Assembly: GCF_015752315.1 (NCBI RefSeq)
Contig: NZ_JADOVJ010000001.1
Coordinates: 868,001-932,000, forward strand
Direction of reading: 5' to 3'
Origin: Nocardioides luteus
GTDB lineage: Bacteria > Actinomycetota > Actinomycetes > Propionibacteriales > Nocardioidaceae
Length of the DNA stretch: 64,000 bases
Positions 1 through 7,483 of this stretch are shown one piece after another (the stretch's first letter is position 1; the number at the start of each line of letters is the position of its first letter). The notes under the pieces are model-generated. The model was given only the letters and a program-made list of their open reading frames with translations, was not told the DNA's origin and did not search any database. A program made the translations under genes and the position numbers.

Positions 1-235
1 CTACACAACGCCGATCATCGCTCGCTGGCAGGACAGGTTCCCGCTGAAGGAGGCGATCGTCTACCCGGCCGACGACGCCCCGATCGGCTTCGTCATGCAG
101 AAGGGCGACGGGCGCAAGGACCAGGTCGACGAGGTTCTCGAGCAGATGATCCTCGACGGGGAGTGGCTGAAGATCAAGAAGGAGTACTTCAAGGAGTACC
201 CGCTCTCGGAGGTCTTCAAGGACAAGGGCGCCTGA
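1..235 (+). CDS. Substrate-binding protein, family 3 (C-terminal fragment)
   Basis: Only the last 77 codons lie in the window; the 5' end is outside. The reading frame ends KDKGA-stop at 233-235. It aligns residue for residue with the C-terminus of the next gene (VYPADDAPIGFV against VYPSDKAPIAFV; KEYPLSEVFKDKG against REYPLSERFREQG). The two are therefore tandem paralogues of the bacterial extracellular solute-binding family 3, which delivers polar amino acids to ABC importers. No permease or ATPase is visible in the window, so the transported solute is unknown. Confidence 0.85.
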   Translation, partial: YTTPIIARWQDRFPLKEAIVYPADDAPIGFVMQKGDGRKDQVDEVLEQMILDGEWLKIKKEYFKEYPLSEVFKDKGA

Positions 236-249
236 GCCTGAACCCGCTC

Positions 250-264
250 GCCCCACTTTGGGGC
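250..264 (+). terminator. Short hairpin after the first binding-protein gene
   Basis: GCCCC-actt t-GGGGC, a 5-bp stem 15 nt after the stop codon with no U-tract. It is a weak candidate for an intrinsic terminator between the two paralogues. Confidence 0.3.
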
Positions 265-355
265 GCCTGAAGTCCAGTAGCCTACGATGCCCGCTGGCCC
301 GGCTCGCCCCGGGTCGCGTGTCTCGGCGCACCCCTCCCCCACACCAGGACGTCGT

Positions 356-1174
356 ATGAAATCCCTGAAGTTCATCCTTGCGGGCGCGGTCACCCTTCTG
401 GTGATCCTGATCGTGGTCTCCAACACGGTGGAGACGACCGGCCCGTCCTCCGCCAGGCGCAGCAGCGCTGCCGACGACGGAGCTCTCAAGATCGGCGTGC
501 TGGACAGCAGGCCGGTGTACTACCACGAAGGATCCTCGGCCAAAGGCTTCGACTACGAGATGGCCCTCGGCGTCACGCAGTCCCTCGGCATCAAGCCGGA
601 GTTCGTCCCGATGGACTTCGCCGATCTGTTCACCGCGCTCGACGCGGGCGACATCGACATGATCGCGTCCCAGGTGAGCGTGACCGAGGAACGCGAGAAG
701 GTCTACGACTTCTCGCACCCCTACTTCGTCACCTACCTGTCCTTCACCACCCCGAAGGACTCACCGATCAAGAAGCTCAAGGACGTCAACGGCACCAGGG
801 TCGCCATCGTGGACGGCACCGCGCAGGAAAGCATCCTCAAGGCGCGGTTCCCCAAGGCCGAGATCGTGAAGCGGAAGAACGAGGCGGCCGCGCTCGAGGC
901 AGTCGCCTCGGGCAAGGCGGACTCGTTCTTCTACGACGCGCCGTTCACCGAGGGGCTGATCAAGAGTGCCCCGATCCCGATGGAGGAGCGGATCGTCTAC
1001 CCCTCCGACAAGGCTCCGATCGCCTTCGTCTTCCGCAAGGGCGACGGGCTCAAGGACCAGGCCGACGACGCGATCGACGAGATGATCGTCGACGGCACCT
1101 GGCTGCGGATCAAGACGGACTACTTCCGTGAGTACCCGCTCTCGGAGCGGTTCCGGGAGCAGGGCGTCGAGTAG
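356..1174 (+). CDS. Extracellular solute-binding protein, family 3
   Basis: 272 aa. The N-terminus MKSLKF is followed by about 16 hydrophobic residues, which reads as a signal peptide or anchor; there is no lipobox cysteine. The mature part carries family-3 features: an early beta strand LKIGVLDS, then KGFDYEMA, then DMIASQVSVTEEREKVYDFSHPY, the usual ligand-site stretch. I chose ATG 356 rather than the upstream in-frame ATG 287, because 287 lies just after a TACGAT -10-like box and would add an uncharged, non-signal N-terminus. The likely role is high-affinity amino-acid uptake. It is a tandem paralogue of the truncated gene upstream. Confidence 0.85.
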   Translation: MKSLKFILAGAVTLLVILIVVSNTVETTGPSSARRSSAADDGALKIGVLDSRPVYYHEGSSAKGFDYEMALGVTQSLGIKPEFVPMDFADLFTALDAGDIDMIASQVSVTEEREKVYDFSHPYFVTYLSFTTPKDSPIKKLKDVNGTRVAIVDGTAQESILKARFPKAEIVKRKNEAAALEAVASGKADSFFYDAPFTEGLIKSAPIPMEERIVYPSDKAPIAFVFRKGDGLKDQADDAIDEMIVDGTWLRIKTDYFREYPLSERFREQGVE

Positions 1175-1201
1175 CACGCACCACCCGCTAAGGTTCCGGT
1201 C

Positions 1202-1285
1202 ATGAGCGAGCGTCAGCGAGCGACAGTAAGCCTCAGGCCGTCGCCTCCGTATTATTCGCCCTTCGCGACGGAGGCGACGGCATGA
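1202..1285 (+). CDS. 27-aa leader peptide upstream of the DUF808 gene
   Basis: The ATG at 1202 lies 8 nt after TAAGGT, fitting a leaderless transcript. The frame runs 27 codons (starting MSERQRAT, with the tract RPSPPYYSPF) and its TGA overlaps the ATG of the DUF808 gene as ATGA. The second half of the ORF is itself the hairpin that hides the downstream ribosome-binding site. I infer translational coupling: a ribosome on the leader opens the hairpin. It could also be a fortuitous ORF in a repeat. Confidence 0.45.
   Translation: MSERQRATVSLRPSPPYYSPFATEATA
1238..1280 (+). promoter_or_regulatory. RBS-sequestering hairpin before DUF808
   Basis: A perfect 13-bp inverted repeat: CCGTCGCCTCCGT (1238-1250) and ACGGAGGCGACGG (1268-1280), with a 17-nt loop containing the AT-rich run ATTATT. 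The 3' arm contains GGAGG (1270-1274), the Shine-Dalgarno of the gene starting at 1282, so folding would block initiation. Confidence 0.6.
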
Positions 1286-2241
1286 GCGCCGGACTCTTCG
1301 CACTCCTCGACGACGTAGCCGCCATCGCCAAGCTGGCGGCTGCGTCCGTCGACGACGTCGGCGCTGCCGCCGGCAAAGCCTCGGCCAAGGCCGCGGGTGT
1401 CGTCATCGACGACACCGCCGTGACGCCGCAGTACGTCCACGGCATCGCCGCCGAGCGCGAGGTGCCGATCATCAAGAAGATCGCCCTCGGCTCGCTGCGC
1501 AACAAGCTGCTGATCATCCTTCCGGTGGCGCTGATCCTGGCGCAGTGGGCGCCGTGGGCGATCACCCCGATCCTGATGATCGGTGGTGCCTTCCTCGCCT
1601 TCGAGGGCGTCGAGAAGGTGCTGGAGTGGGTCCGGCCGCACGCGGAGACCCACGAGACGCCGGTCGTCCTCGAGGGGCCCGAGGCCGAGAAGACGATGAT
1701 CGCCGGAGCCGTACGCACCGACCTGATCCTCTCCACCGAGATCATGGTGATCGCGCTCAACGAGGTCATCGACCAGGGCTTCTGGATGCGCCTCGGCGCG
1801 CTCGTCGCGGTCGCCTTCCTGATCACGATCGTGGTCTACGGCGTCGTCGCCCTGATCGTGAAGATGGACGATGTCGGCCTCTCGCTCTCCCAGCGCTCCG
1901 GCGCCTTCGCCCAGCGGTTCGGCCTGGGCATGGTCTCGGCCATGCCGAAGGTGCTCACCGTGATCTCGATCGTCGGCACCGTCGCGATGCTCTGGGTCGG
2001 TGGCCACCTGATCCTGGTCGGTCTCCACGACGTCAACGGTCTCGCCGCCGGCCACCCCGGCTGGTCGTGGCCCTACGACACCGTCCACCACCTCGAGGAA
2101 GAGGTCCACCACGCGCTCGGTGCCGTCGGCGCGGCAGCCGGCTGGCTGGTCAACACCTTCTTCTCCGCGGTCGTCGGCCTCATCGTCGGCGCGATCGTGG
2201 TCGGCGTGCTCCACCTGCTGCCGTTCAAGAAAAAGCACTGA
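1282..2241 (+). CDS. DUF808 family membrane protein (YedI-like)
   Basis: 319 aa, the usual length for this family. It opens with the family signature SAGLFALLDDVAAIAKLAAASVDD in three pieces (LLDDVA, IAKLAA, DDVGAA) and the segment DDTAVTPQYVHGI. Several hydrophobic helices follow: about 75-95, 150-200, 225-250 and 285-310. The C-terminus is LPFKKKH. The molecular function of DUF808 proteins is unknown to me; E. coli YedI is the best-known member. Its translation appears to be controlled by the overlapping leader ORF and hairpin at 1202-1285. Confidence 0.85.
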   Translation: MSAGLFALLDDVAAIAKLAAASVDDVGAAAGKASAKAAGVVIDDTAVTPQYVHGIAAEREVPIIKKIALGSLRNKLLIILPVALILAQWAPWAITPILMIGGAFLAFEGVEKVLEWVRPHAETHETPVVLEGPEAEKTMIAGAVRTDLILSTEIMVIALNEVIDQGFWMRLGALVAVAFLITIVVYGVVALIVKMDDVGLSLSQRSGAFAQRFGLGMVSAMPKVLTVISIVGTVAMLWVGGHLILVGLHDVNGLAAGHPGWSWPYDTVHHLEEEVHHALGAVGAAAGWLVNTFFSAVVGLIVGAIVVGVLHLLPFKKKH

Positions 2242-2330
2242 CCGTCGGCGGATTCCGGGGCTAGCCTCGGAGCATGCACCCGATCTAACTCTCCGGGCAC
2301 GACCTCTCCGAGCGCAGCCGTACGCTGCGT

Positions 2331-3527
2331 GTGCTCGCCTACCACGCCTCGCGTGACGCGGTCCCGCTCTATGCGGTCTACGCCCTGCTCTTCGCCGAGC
2401 ACGGGCTCTCCGCCGGGCAGATCTCGTCGCTGTTCGTGATCTGGTCGGTGACGGCGTTCGTCGCCGAGGTGCCCTCCGGTGCCTGGGCCGACACCGTCGA
2501 CCGACGCCACCTGCTGGTGGCCTCGGCGCTCATCCATGCCGCCGCGTTCGCGGCCTGGACGTGGTGGCCGTCGTACGCCGGGTTCGCCCTGGGCTTCGTG
2601 CTGTGGGGTGTGTCCGGTGCGCTGATGTCGGGAACCTTCGAGGCGCTGCTCTACGACGACCTGGTGGTGCGTGGTGAACGCGCGCGCTACCCGCGCCTGA
2701 TCGGCAATGCGCGTTCCTCCGCGCTGGTGTTCACCCTGCTCGCGGAGCTGGCGGCGGTGCCGCTGCTGCACGCCGGCGGCTATCAGCTGGTCGGGGTGGC
2801 GTCGATCGGGGTGGCGCTCGTCCAGGGCCTCCTGGCCGCGACGCTGCCGGTGTCGCGGTCGGCGCGCCACGGTGGACGTGAGACGGACGGTGACTCGGAC
2901 GAGGGCGCCGCCGGATATCTGGTGATGCTCCGCGCCGGACTCTCCGAGGCATCCCGCACCCCCTCGGTACGCCGCGCGCTGCTGGTGGCGTCCGTGCTGG
3001 TCGGGATGACGGCGTACGACGAGTTCTTCCCGTTGGTCGCCGATGCCCATGGCGTCGCGGCGACCACCGTCCCGGTCCTGGTCGCGCTCGCCACGCTCGC
3101 CCAGGCGGTCGGCACGGCGCTGGCCGGCCGCACCGCGCGGATGTCACCACGTACGCTCGCGGCGGTCGTCGGGGCAGGGGCAGCGCTGATCTCCGCGGGT
3201 GCGCTCGTGCACCCCTATGTGGGCTTCCTCGGCATCGCGCTCGGCTACGGCCTGCTCAACAACGCCATGATCGTGGCCGAGACCCGGCTCCAGGACAGCA
3301 TCCAGGGCCCCGCCCGGGCCACCGTGACCAGCGTGCTCGGGGTGGGGGAGGAGACGGTGGCTCTGGTCACGTACGCCTTCGTCGGTCTCGGGTCCGGTGT
3401 CATCGGGGTGCCGGTGGCGGTCGCGCTGGTCGGGCTGCCGCTGGTCGCAGGTGCGGTGATGAGTCACCTGATGATCATGTGGCGTTCGCCGTCCAGGATT
3501 ACCGCGGACGCCGAGGGCCGCTTGTAG
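2331..3527 (+). CDS. MFS transporter, start region disrupted
   Basis: 398 aa from GTG 2331 in this reading, with 10-12 hydrophobic segments and the MFS loop 2-3 motif GAWADTVDRRHLL, typical of major facilitator exporters. The coding frame clearly extends further upstream (LSGHDLSERSRTLR). There it meets ATG CAC CCG ATC TAA at 2274-2288. That ATG sits 6 nt after TAGCCT, the standard leaderless arrangement of this genome. Either the gene carries a nonsense codon at position 5, or a 4-codon mini-ORF precedes reinitiation. No good RBS precedes GTG 2331. The substrate is unknown. Confidence 0.7.
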   Translation: MLAYHASRDAVPLYAVYALLFAEHGLSAGQISSLFVIWSVTAFVAEVPSGAWADTVDRRHLLVASALIHAAAFAAWTWWPSYAGFALGFVLWGVSGALMSGTFEALLYDDLVVRGERARYPRLIGNARSSALVFTLLAELAAVPLLHAGGYQLVGVASIGVALVQGLLAATLPVSRSARHGGRETDGDSDEGAAGYLVMLRAGLSEASRTPSVRRALLVASVLVGMTAYDEFFPLVADAHGVAATTVPVLVALATLAQAVGTALAGRTARMSPRTLAAVVGAGAALISAGALVHPYVGFLGIALGYGLLNNAMIVAETRLQDSIQGPARATVTSVLGVGEETVALVTYAFVGLGSGVIGVPVAVALVGLPLVAGAVMSHLMIMWRSPSRITADAEGRL

Positions 3528-3538
3528 TCTGGGAAGAC

Positions 3539-3581
3539 CCTGCGTGGGAGATCCCGCTGGTGCGCAGATGCGCGACGCAGG
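3539..3581 (+). ncRNA. Three-way-junction element in the ahcY 5' UTR
   Basis: CCTGCGT (3539-3545) pairs perfectly with ACGCAGG (3575-3581). Between them lie two hairpins with identical AGAT loops: GGG-AGAT-CCC (3546-3555) and GCGC-AGAT-GCGC (3562-3573). A -10-like TAGTCT at 3525-3530 would start the RNA a few nt before the closing stem. The element sits 28 nt before the ahcY start. It does not match the SAH riboswitch consensus as I remember it. Confidence 0.4.
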
Positions 3582-3609
3582 CCCGCATGACATTCGGTAA
3601 GGAATAACC

Positions 3610-5049
3610 ATGGACTACAAGGTTGCCGACCTGAGCCTGGCCGAGTTCGGCCGCAAGGAGCTCACCCTCGCCGAGCACGAGATGCCGGGCCTGATGGCCA
3701 TGCGCGAGCGCTACGGCAAGGACCAGCCGCTCAAGGGCGCCCGCATCGCCGGCTCGCTGCACATGACCATCCAGACCGGCGTGCTCATCGAGACGCTGAC
3801 CGCCCTCGGCGCCGACGTGCGCTGGGCCACCTGCAACATCTTCTCGACCCAGGACCACGCCGCCGCGGCCGTCGTCGTGGGCAAGGGCACCCCGGAGGAC
3901 CCCCAGGGCACCCCGGTCTTCGCCTGGAAGGGCGAGACCCTGGCGGAGTACTGGGACGAGGCCGAGAAGGTCTTCGACTTCACCGACGAGGCCGGCAACA
4001 AGATCGGCCCCAACATGCTCCTCGACGACGGCGGCGACATCACGCTGCTCGTCCACAAGGGTGTCGAGTTCGAGAAGGCCGGCGCCGTGCCGGGCCAGGA
4101 CTCCACCGACAACGAGGAGTTCAAGGAGGTCCTTCGGGTCCTCGACCGGTCGCTGAAGAACGACCCGCAGCGCTGGACCAACATCGCCAACGGCATCAAG
4201 GGCGTCACCGAGGAGACCACCACCGGTGTCCTGCGCCTCTACGACCGGTTCAAGGAGGGCTCGCTCCTCTTCCCGGCGATCAACGTCAACGACTCGGTCA
4301 CCAAGTCGAAGTTCGACAACAAGTACGGCTGCCGCCACTCGCTCATCGACGGCATCAACCGCGCCACCGACGTGATGATCGGCGGCAAGGTCGCCGTCGT
4401 GTGTGGCTACGGCGACGTCGGCAAGGGCTCGGCGGAGTCGCTGCGCGGCCAGGGTGCTCGCGTCATCGTCACCGAGATCGACCCGATCTGCGCGCTGCAG
4501 GCTGCGATGGACGGCTACGAGGTCCGCCGCCTGGAGTCGGTCGTCGAGACCGCCGACATCTTCATCACCACGACCGGCAACTTCGACATCATCCGGGTCG
4601 AGCACTTCGAGAAGATGAAGAACCAGGCCATCGTCGGCAACATCGGTCACTTCGACAACGAGATCGACATGGCCGGCCTCGCGAAGATCCCGGGCATCGT
4701 CAAGGACGAGATCAAGCCGCAGGTCCACCAGTGGATCTTCCCCGACGGCAAGAAGATCATCGTGCTCTCCGAGGGCCGCCTGCTCAACCTGGGCAACGCC
4801 ACCGGTCACCCGAGCTTCGTGATGTCGAACTCCTTCACCAACCAGACGCTGGCCCAGATCGAGCTCTTCACCAAGACCGACGACTACCCGATCGGCGTCT
4901 ACGTCCTGCCCAAGGCGCTCGACGAGGAGGTCGCCCGCCTCCACCTCGACGCCCTCGGCGTCGAGCTGACCGAGCTCAACCAGGCTCAGGCCGACTACCT
5001 CGGCGTCCCGGTCGAGGGTCCCTACAAGGCGGACCACTACCGCTACTGA
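3610..5049 (+). CDS. ahcY: Adenosylhomocysteinase
   Basis: 479 aa, full length. It hydrolyses S-adenosylhomocysteine to adenosine and homocysteine using bound NAD, clearing the product inhibitor of methyltransferases. Visible hallmarks are [21 protein letters not shown], in pieces SLHMT and GVLIETL, near the N-terminus, the NAD-binding GYGDVGKG at about 266-273, the [10 protein letters not shown] stretch, and the C-terminal KADHYRY that reaches the neighbouring subunit in this family. It lies upstream of mtrA, as sahH does in mycobacteria. The 5' UTR holds a compact structured element, and a strong hairpin terminator follows the stop. Confidence 0.97.
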   Translation: MDYKVADLSLAEFGRKELTLAEHEMPGLMAMRERYGKDQPLKGARIAGSLHMTIQTGVLIETLTALGADVRWATCNIFSTQDHAAAAVVVGKGTPEDPQGTPVFAWKGETLAEYWDEAEKVFDFTDEAGNKIGPNMLLDDGGDITLLVHKGVEFEKAGAVPGQDSTDNEEFKEVLRVLDRSLKNDPQRWTNIANGIKGVTEETTTGVLRLYDRFKEGSLLFPAINVNDSVTKSKFDNKYGCRHSLIDGINRATDVMIGGKVAVVCGYGDVGKGSAESLRGQGARVIVTEIDPICALQAAMDGYEVRRLESVVETADIFITTTGNFDIIRVEHFEKMKNQAIVGNIGHFDNEIDMAGLAKIPGIVKDEIKPQVHQWIFPDGKKIIVLSEGRLLNLGNATGHPSFVMSNSFTNQTLAQIELFTKTDDYPIGVYVLPKALDEEVARLHLDALGVELTELNQAQADYLGVPVEGPYKADHYRY

Positions 5050-5060
5050 TCACCGTCCGA

Positions 5061-5112
5061 GTCGGCGCGTCCGTCCCACAAGACCGGGGCAGACGCGCCG
5101 ACGCGGCGTTTT
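5061..5112 (+). terminator. Terminator after ahcY
   Basis: GTCGGCGCGTC (5061-5071) and GACGCGCCGAC (5092-5102) form a perfect 11-bp stem with a 20-nt loop, followed by TTTT at 5109-5112. Confidence 0.75.
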
Positions 5113-5162
5113 CGGGTGGCTCATGTGATGCGTCGCACGCACCGGGTGACAGAATCGGACAC

Positions 5163-5870
5163 ATGGCCGATCGCAGCGCTCCCGACCAGCCCGCCAAGGG
5201 AAAGGTCCTCGTCGTCGATGATGATGCCTCGCTGAGCGAGATGCTGGCGATCGTGCTGAGACAGGAGGGCTTCGACTCGCAGCTGGTCGCTCGTGGTGAC
5301 CTGGCGCTGCCGGCCTTCCACAACTACAAGCCCGACGTGGTGCTGCTGGACCTGATGCTTCCCGGGATGGACGGCATCGAGGTGTGCAAGCAGATCCGCA
5401 AGGAGTCGGGCGTGCCGATCGTCATGCTCACCGCCAAGGGCGACACGGTCGACGTGGTCGTCGGGCTGGAGTCCGGGGCCGACGACTACGTGGTGAAGCC
5501 GTTCAAGCCCAAGGAGCTGATCGCGCGGATCCGGGCCCGGGTCCGCAGGCACGGCGAGTCGCTGCCCGAGATCCTGGAGATCGGCGACCTCACCATCGAC
5601 GTCGCCGGCCACCAGGTGACCCGTGGCGGCGAGCAGATCCAGCTCACCCCGCTGGAGTTCGACCTGCTCGAGTGTCTGGCCCGCAAGCCCCACCAGGTCT
5701 TCTCTCGCGAGGTGCTGCTGGAGCAGGTGTGGGGCTACCGGCACGCCGCCGACACCCGGCTGGTCAACGTGCACGTCCAGCGACTTCGCTCCAAGGTCGA
5801 GCACGACCCGGAGAATCCCGAGATCGTCGTCACCGTCCGTGGCGTCGGCTACAAGGCAGGGCCCGTGTGA
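5163..5870 (+). CDS. mtrA: Two-component response regulator MtrA
   Basis: 235 aa OmpR/PhoB-type regulator. The receiver domain covers about 14-125 with the acidic pair VDDD, phosphoacceptor Asp near 63 (VVLLDLMLPGMDG) and the switch Lys in YVVKPFKPKEL. The C-terminal winged helix ends RLRSKVEHDPENPEIVVTVRGVGYK. The start ATG lies 7 nt after CAGAAT, so the transcript is probably leaderless. It is the first gene of mtrA-mtrB-lpqB with 4-nt overlaps. MtrA regulates cell division and wall-remodelling genes in actinobacteria. Confidence 0.96.
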   Translation: MADRSAPDQPAKGKVLVVDDDASLSEMLAIVLRQEGFDSQLVARGDLALPAFHNYKPDVVLLDLMLPGMDGIEVCKQIRKESGVPIVMLTAKGDTVDVVVGLESGADDYVVKPFKPKELIARIRARVRRHGESLPEILEIGDLTIDVAGHQVTRGGEQIQLTPLEFDLLECLARKPHQVFSREVLLEQVWGYRHAADTRLVNVHVQRLRSKVEHDPENPEIVVTVRGVGYKAGPV

Positions 5871-7483
5871 CACTCCAGCAGGTCGTCCGCGCAGCCGCCC
5901 GGACGCCCAAGAAGCTCCTGACCACCTGGCGCCGGTCGATCCAGACCCGTGTCGTGGTCTACACCGTGCTGCTCACCGCGGCCGCCGTCAGCCTGGTCGG
6001 GCTGATCCTGCTCGACCAGATCGGCGACGAGCTGGTCCAGGACCGGGTCGCGGCGGCGAAGGCGGAGGCCTCCGAGGAGCTCTCCGCGGCCCGCTCCAGC
6101 ATCGCGGAGACCTCGGGGGCCAACGGGGGCACGCCGCTGCAGCGCAACGACCTGGGTGACCCGATCATCCAGCGCAGCCTCTCGCGCGGCTACGGCGTGG
6201 TCATGGCCGGTCCGGTGACGTCGACCTCCGGCCGGATCAGCGACGACGGTGTCGAGTGGACACCCGGTGTGGACGTACGCAGCGTCCCGCGGGCCCTGGA
6301 GGACCGGTTCCAGACGATCCGTGCCGAGCCGGCCTGGACCTACACCCGGATCTCCTACGACGACGGCGAGCGCTCCTCGACACCCGGCATCGTGATCGGG
6401 TCGCAGCTGGAGCTGCACGACGACACCTACAACATCTACTTCCTGTTCCCGATGGACCAGGAGCAGGAGACGCTCGGCGTCATCACCCGCGGGCTGCTGG
6501 CCGCCGGCGCGATCCTCATCCTGCTGATCGGCGTCGGCAGCTGGATCGTGACCCGCCATGTCGTCACGCCCATCCGGATCGCCCGCCGGACCGCGGAACG
6601 ACTCGCCGCCGGCCGCCTCGAGGAGCGGATGGTCGTGCACGGCGAGGACGACCTCACCGGCCTGGCGATCTCGTTCAACCAGATGGCCAGCGGCCTGCAG
6701 AACCAGATCCGGCAGCTCGAGCACCTCTCCCGGGTCCAGCGACGGTTCAGCTCGGACGTCTCCCACGAGCTGCGTACGCCGCTGACCACCGTCCGCATGG
6801 CCAGCGACGTCCTCCACGAGGCCAGGGACCGGTTCGACGCGCCGACAGCCCGGGCGGCCGAGCTGCTGCAGACCGAGCTGGACCGGTTCGAGACCCTCCT
6901 GGGCGACCTGCTCGAGATCAGCCGCTTCGACGCCGGAGCCGCGGTGCTCGACCTCTACGACACCGACCTGACCGCGCTGGCCCAGGCCGTCGTCGAGGCG
7001 TACGAACCGCTGGCCGCCAAGCGCGACATCGAGCTCAAGGTGGTCGCCCCGGACCACCCGTGCATCGCCCAGGTCGACCATCGCCGGGTCGAGCGGATCG
7101 TACGCAACCTGGTGGCCAACGCCACCGACCATGCGCTCGTGGGCCAGACCGTCACCATCCGGGTCGACAGCGACGAGCACGCCGCCGCGCTGACCGTGCG
7201 CGACCACGGGGTCGGGCTCGCCCCGGGAGAGACGGCCCTGGTCTTCAACCGGTTCTGGCGGGCCGATCCCGCGCGTGACCGCTCCAGCGGCGGGACCGGC
7301 CTCGGCCTGTCGATCTCGCTCGAGGACGCGCACCTCCACGGCGGCTGGCTGCAGGCCTGGGGTCGCCCGGACCAGGGGGCACAGTTCCGGCTCACGCTCC
7401 CACGCTACGCCGGGGCCGCGCTGCGGCACAGCCCGCTCCCACTCGTCCCCGCGGATGCCCGCGACACCCTGGAGGCATCGTGA
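5867..7483 (+). CDS. mtrB: Sensor histidine kinase MtrB
   Basis: 538 aa from GTG 5867, overlapping mtrA by 4 nt. Two membrane segments (VVVYTVLLTAAAVSLVGLIL and the later GLLAAGAILILLIGVGSWIV) flank an extracytoplasmic sensor region. HAMP follows, then HisKA with phospho-His near 300 in VSHELRTPLTTVRM, then HATPase with the N-box RIVRNLVANATDHA and the G-box GGTGLGLSIS. It phosphorylates MtrA; LpqB, encoded next, is known to modulate this kinase in mycobacteria. Membrane-bound. Confidence 0.96.
   Translation: MTLQQVVRAAARTPKKLLTTWRRSIQTRVVVYTVLLTAAAVSLVGLILLDQIGDELVQDRVAAAKAEASEELSAARSSIAETSGANGGTPLQRNDLGDPIIQRSLSRGYGVVMAGPVTSTSGRISDDGVEWTPGVDVRSVPRALEDRFQTIRAEPAWTYTRISYDDGERSSTPGIVIGSQLELHDDTYNIYFLFPMDQEQETLGVITRGLLAAGAILILLIGVGSWIVTRHVVTPIRIARRTAERLAAGRLEERMVVHGEDDLTGLAISFNQMASGLQNQIRQLEHLSRVQRRFSSDVSHELRTPLTTVRMASDVLHEARDRFDAPTARAAELLQTELDRFETLLGDLLEISRFDAGAAVLDLYDTDLTALAQAVVEAYEPLAAKRDIELKVVAPDHPCIAQVDHRRVERIVRNLVANATDHALVGQTVTIRVDSDEHAAALTVRDHGVGLAPGETALVFNRFWRADPARDRSSGGTGLGLSISLEDAHLHGGWLQAWGRPDQGAQFRLTLPRYAGAALRHSPLPLVPADARDTLEAS

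Noticed and set aside
3528..3609. Known SAH riboswitch
   Set aside because: The conserved SAH riboswitch core that I remember cannot be aligned to this leader.
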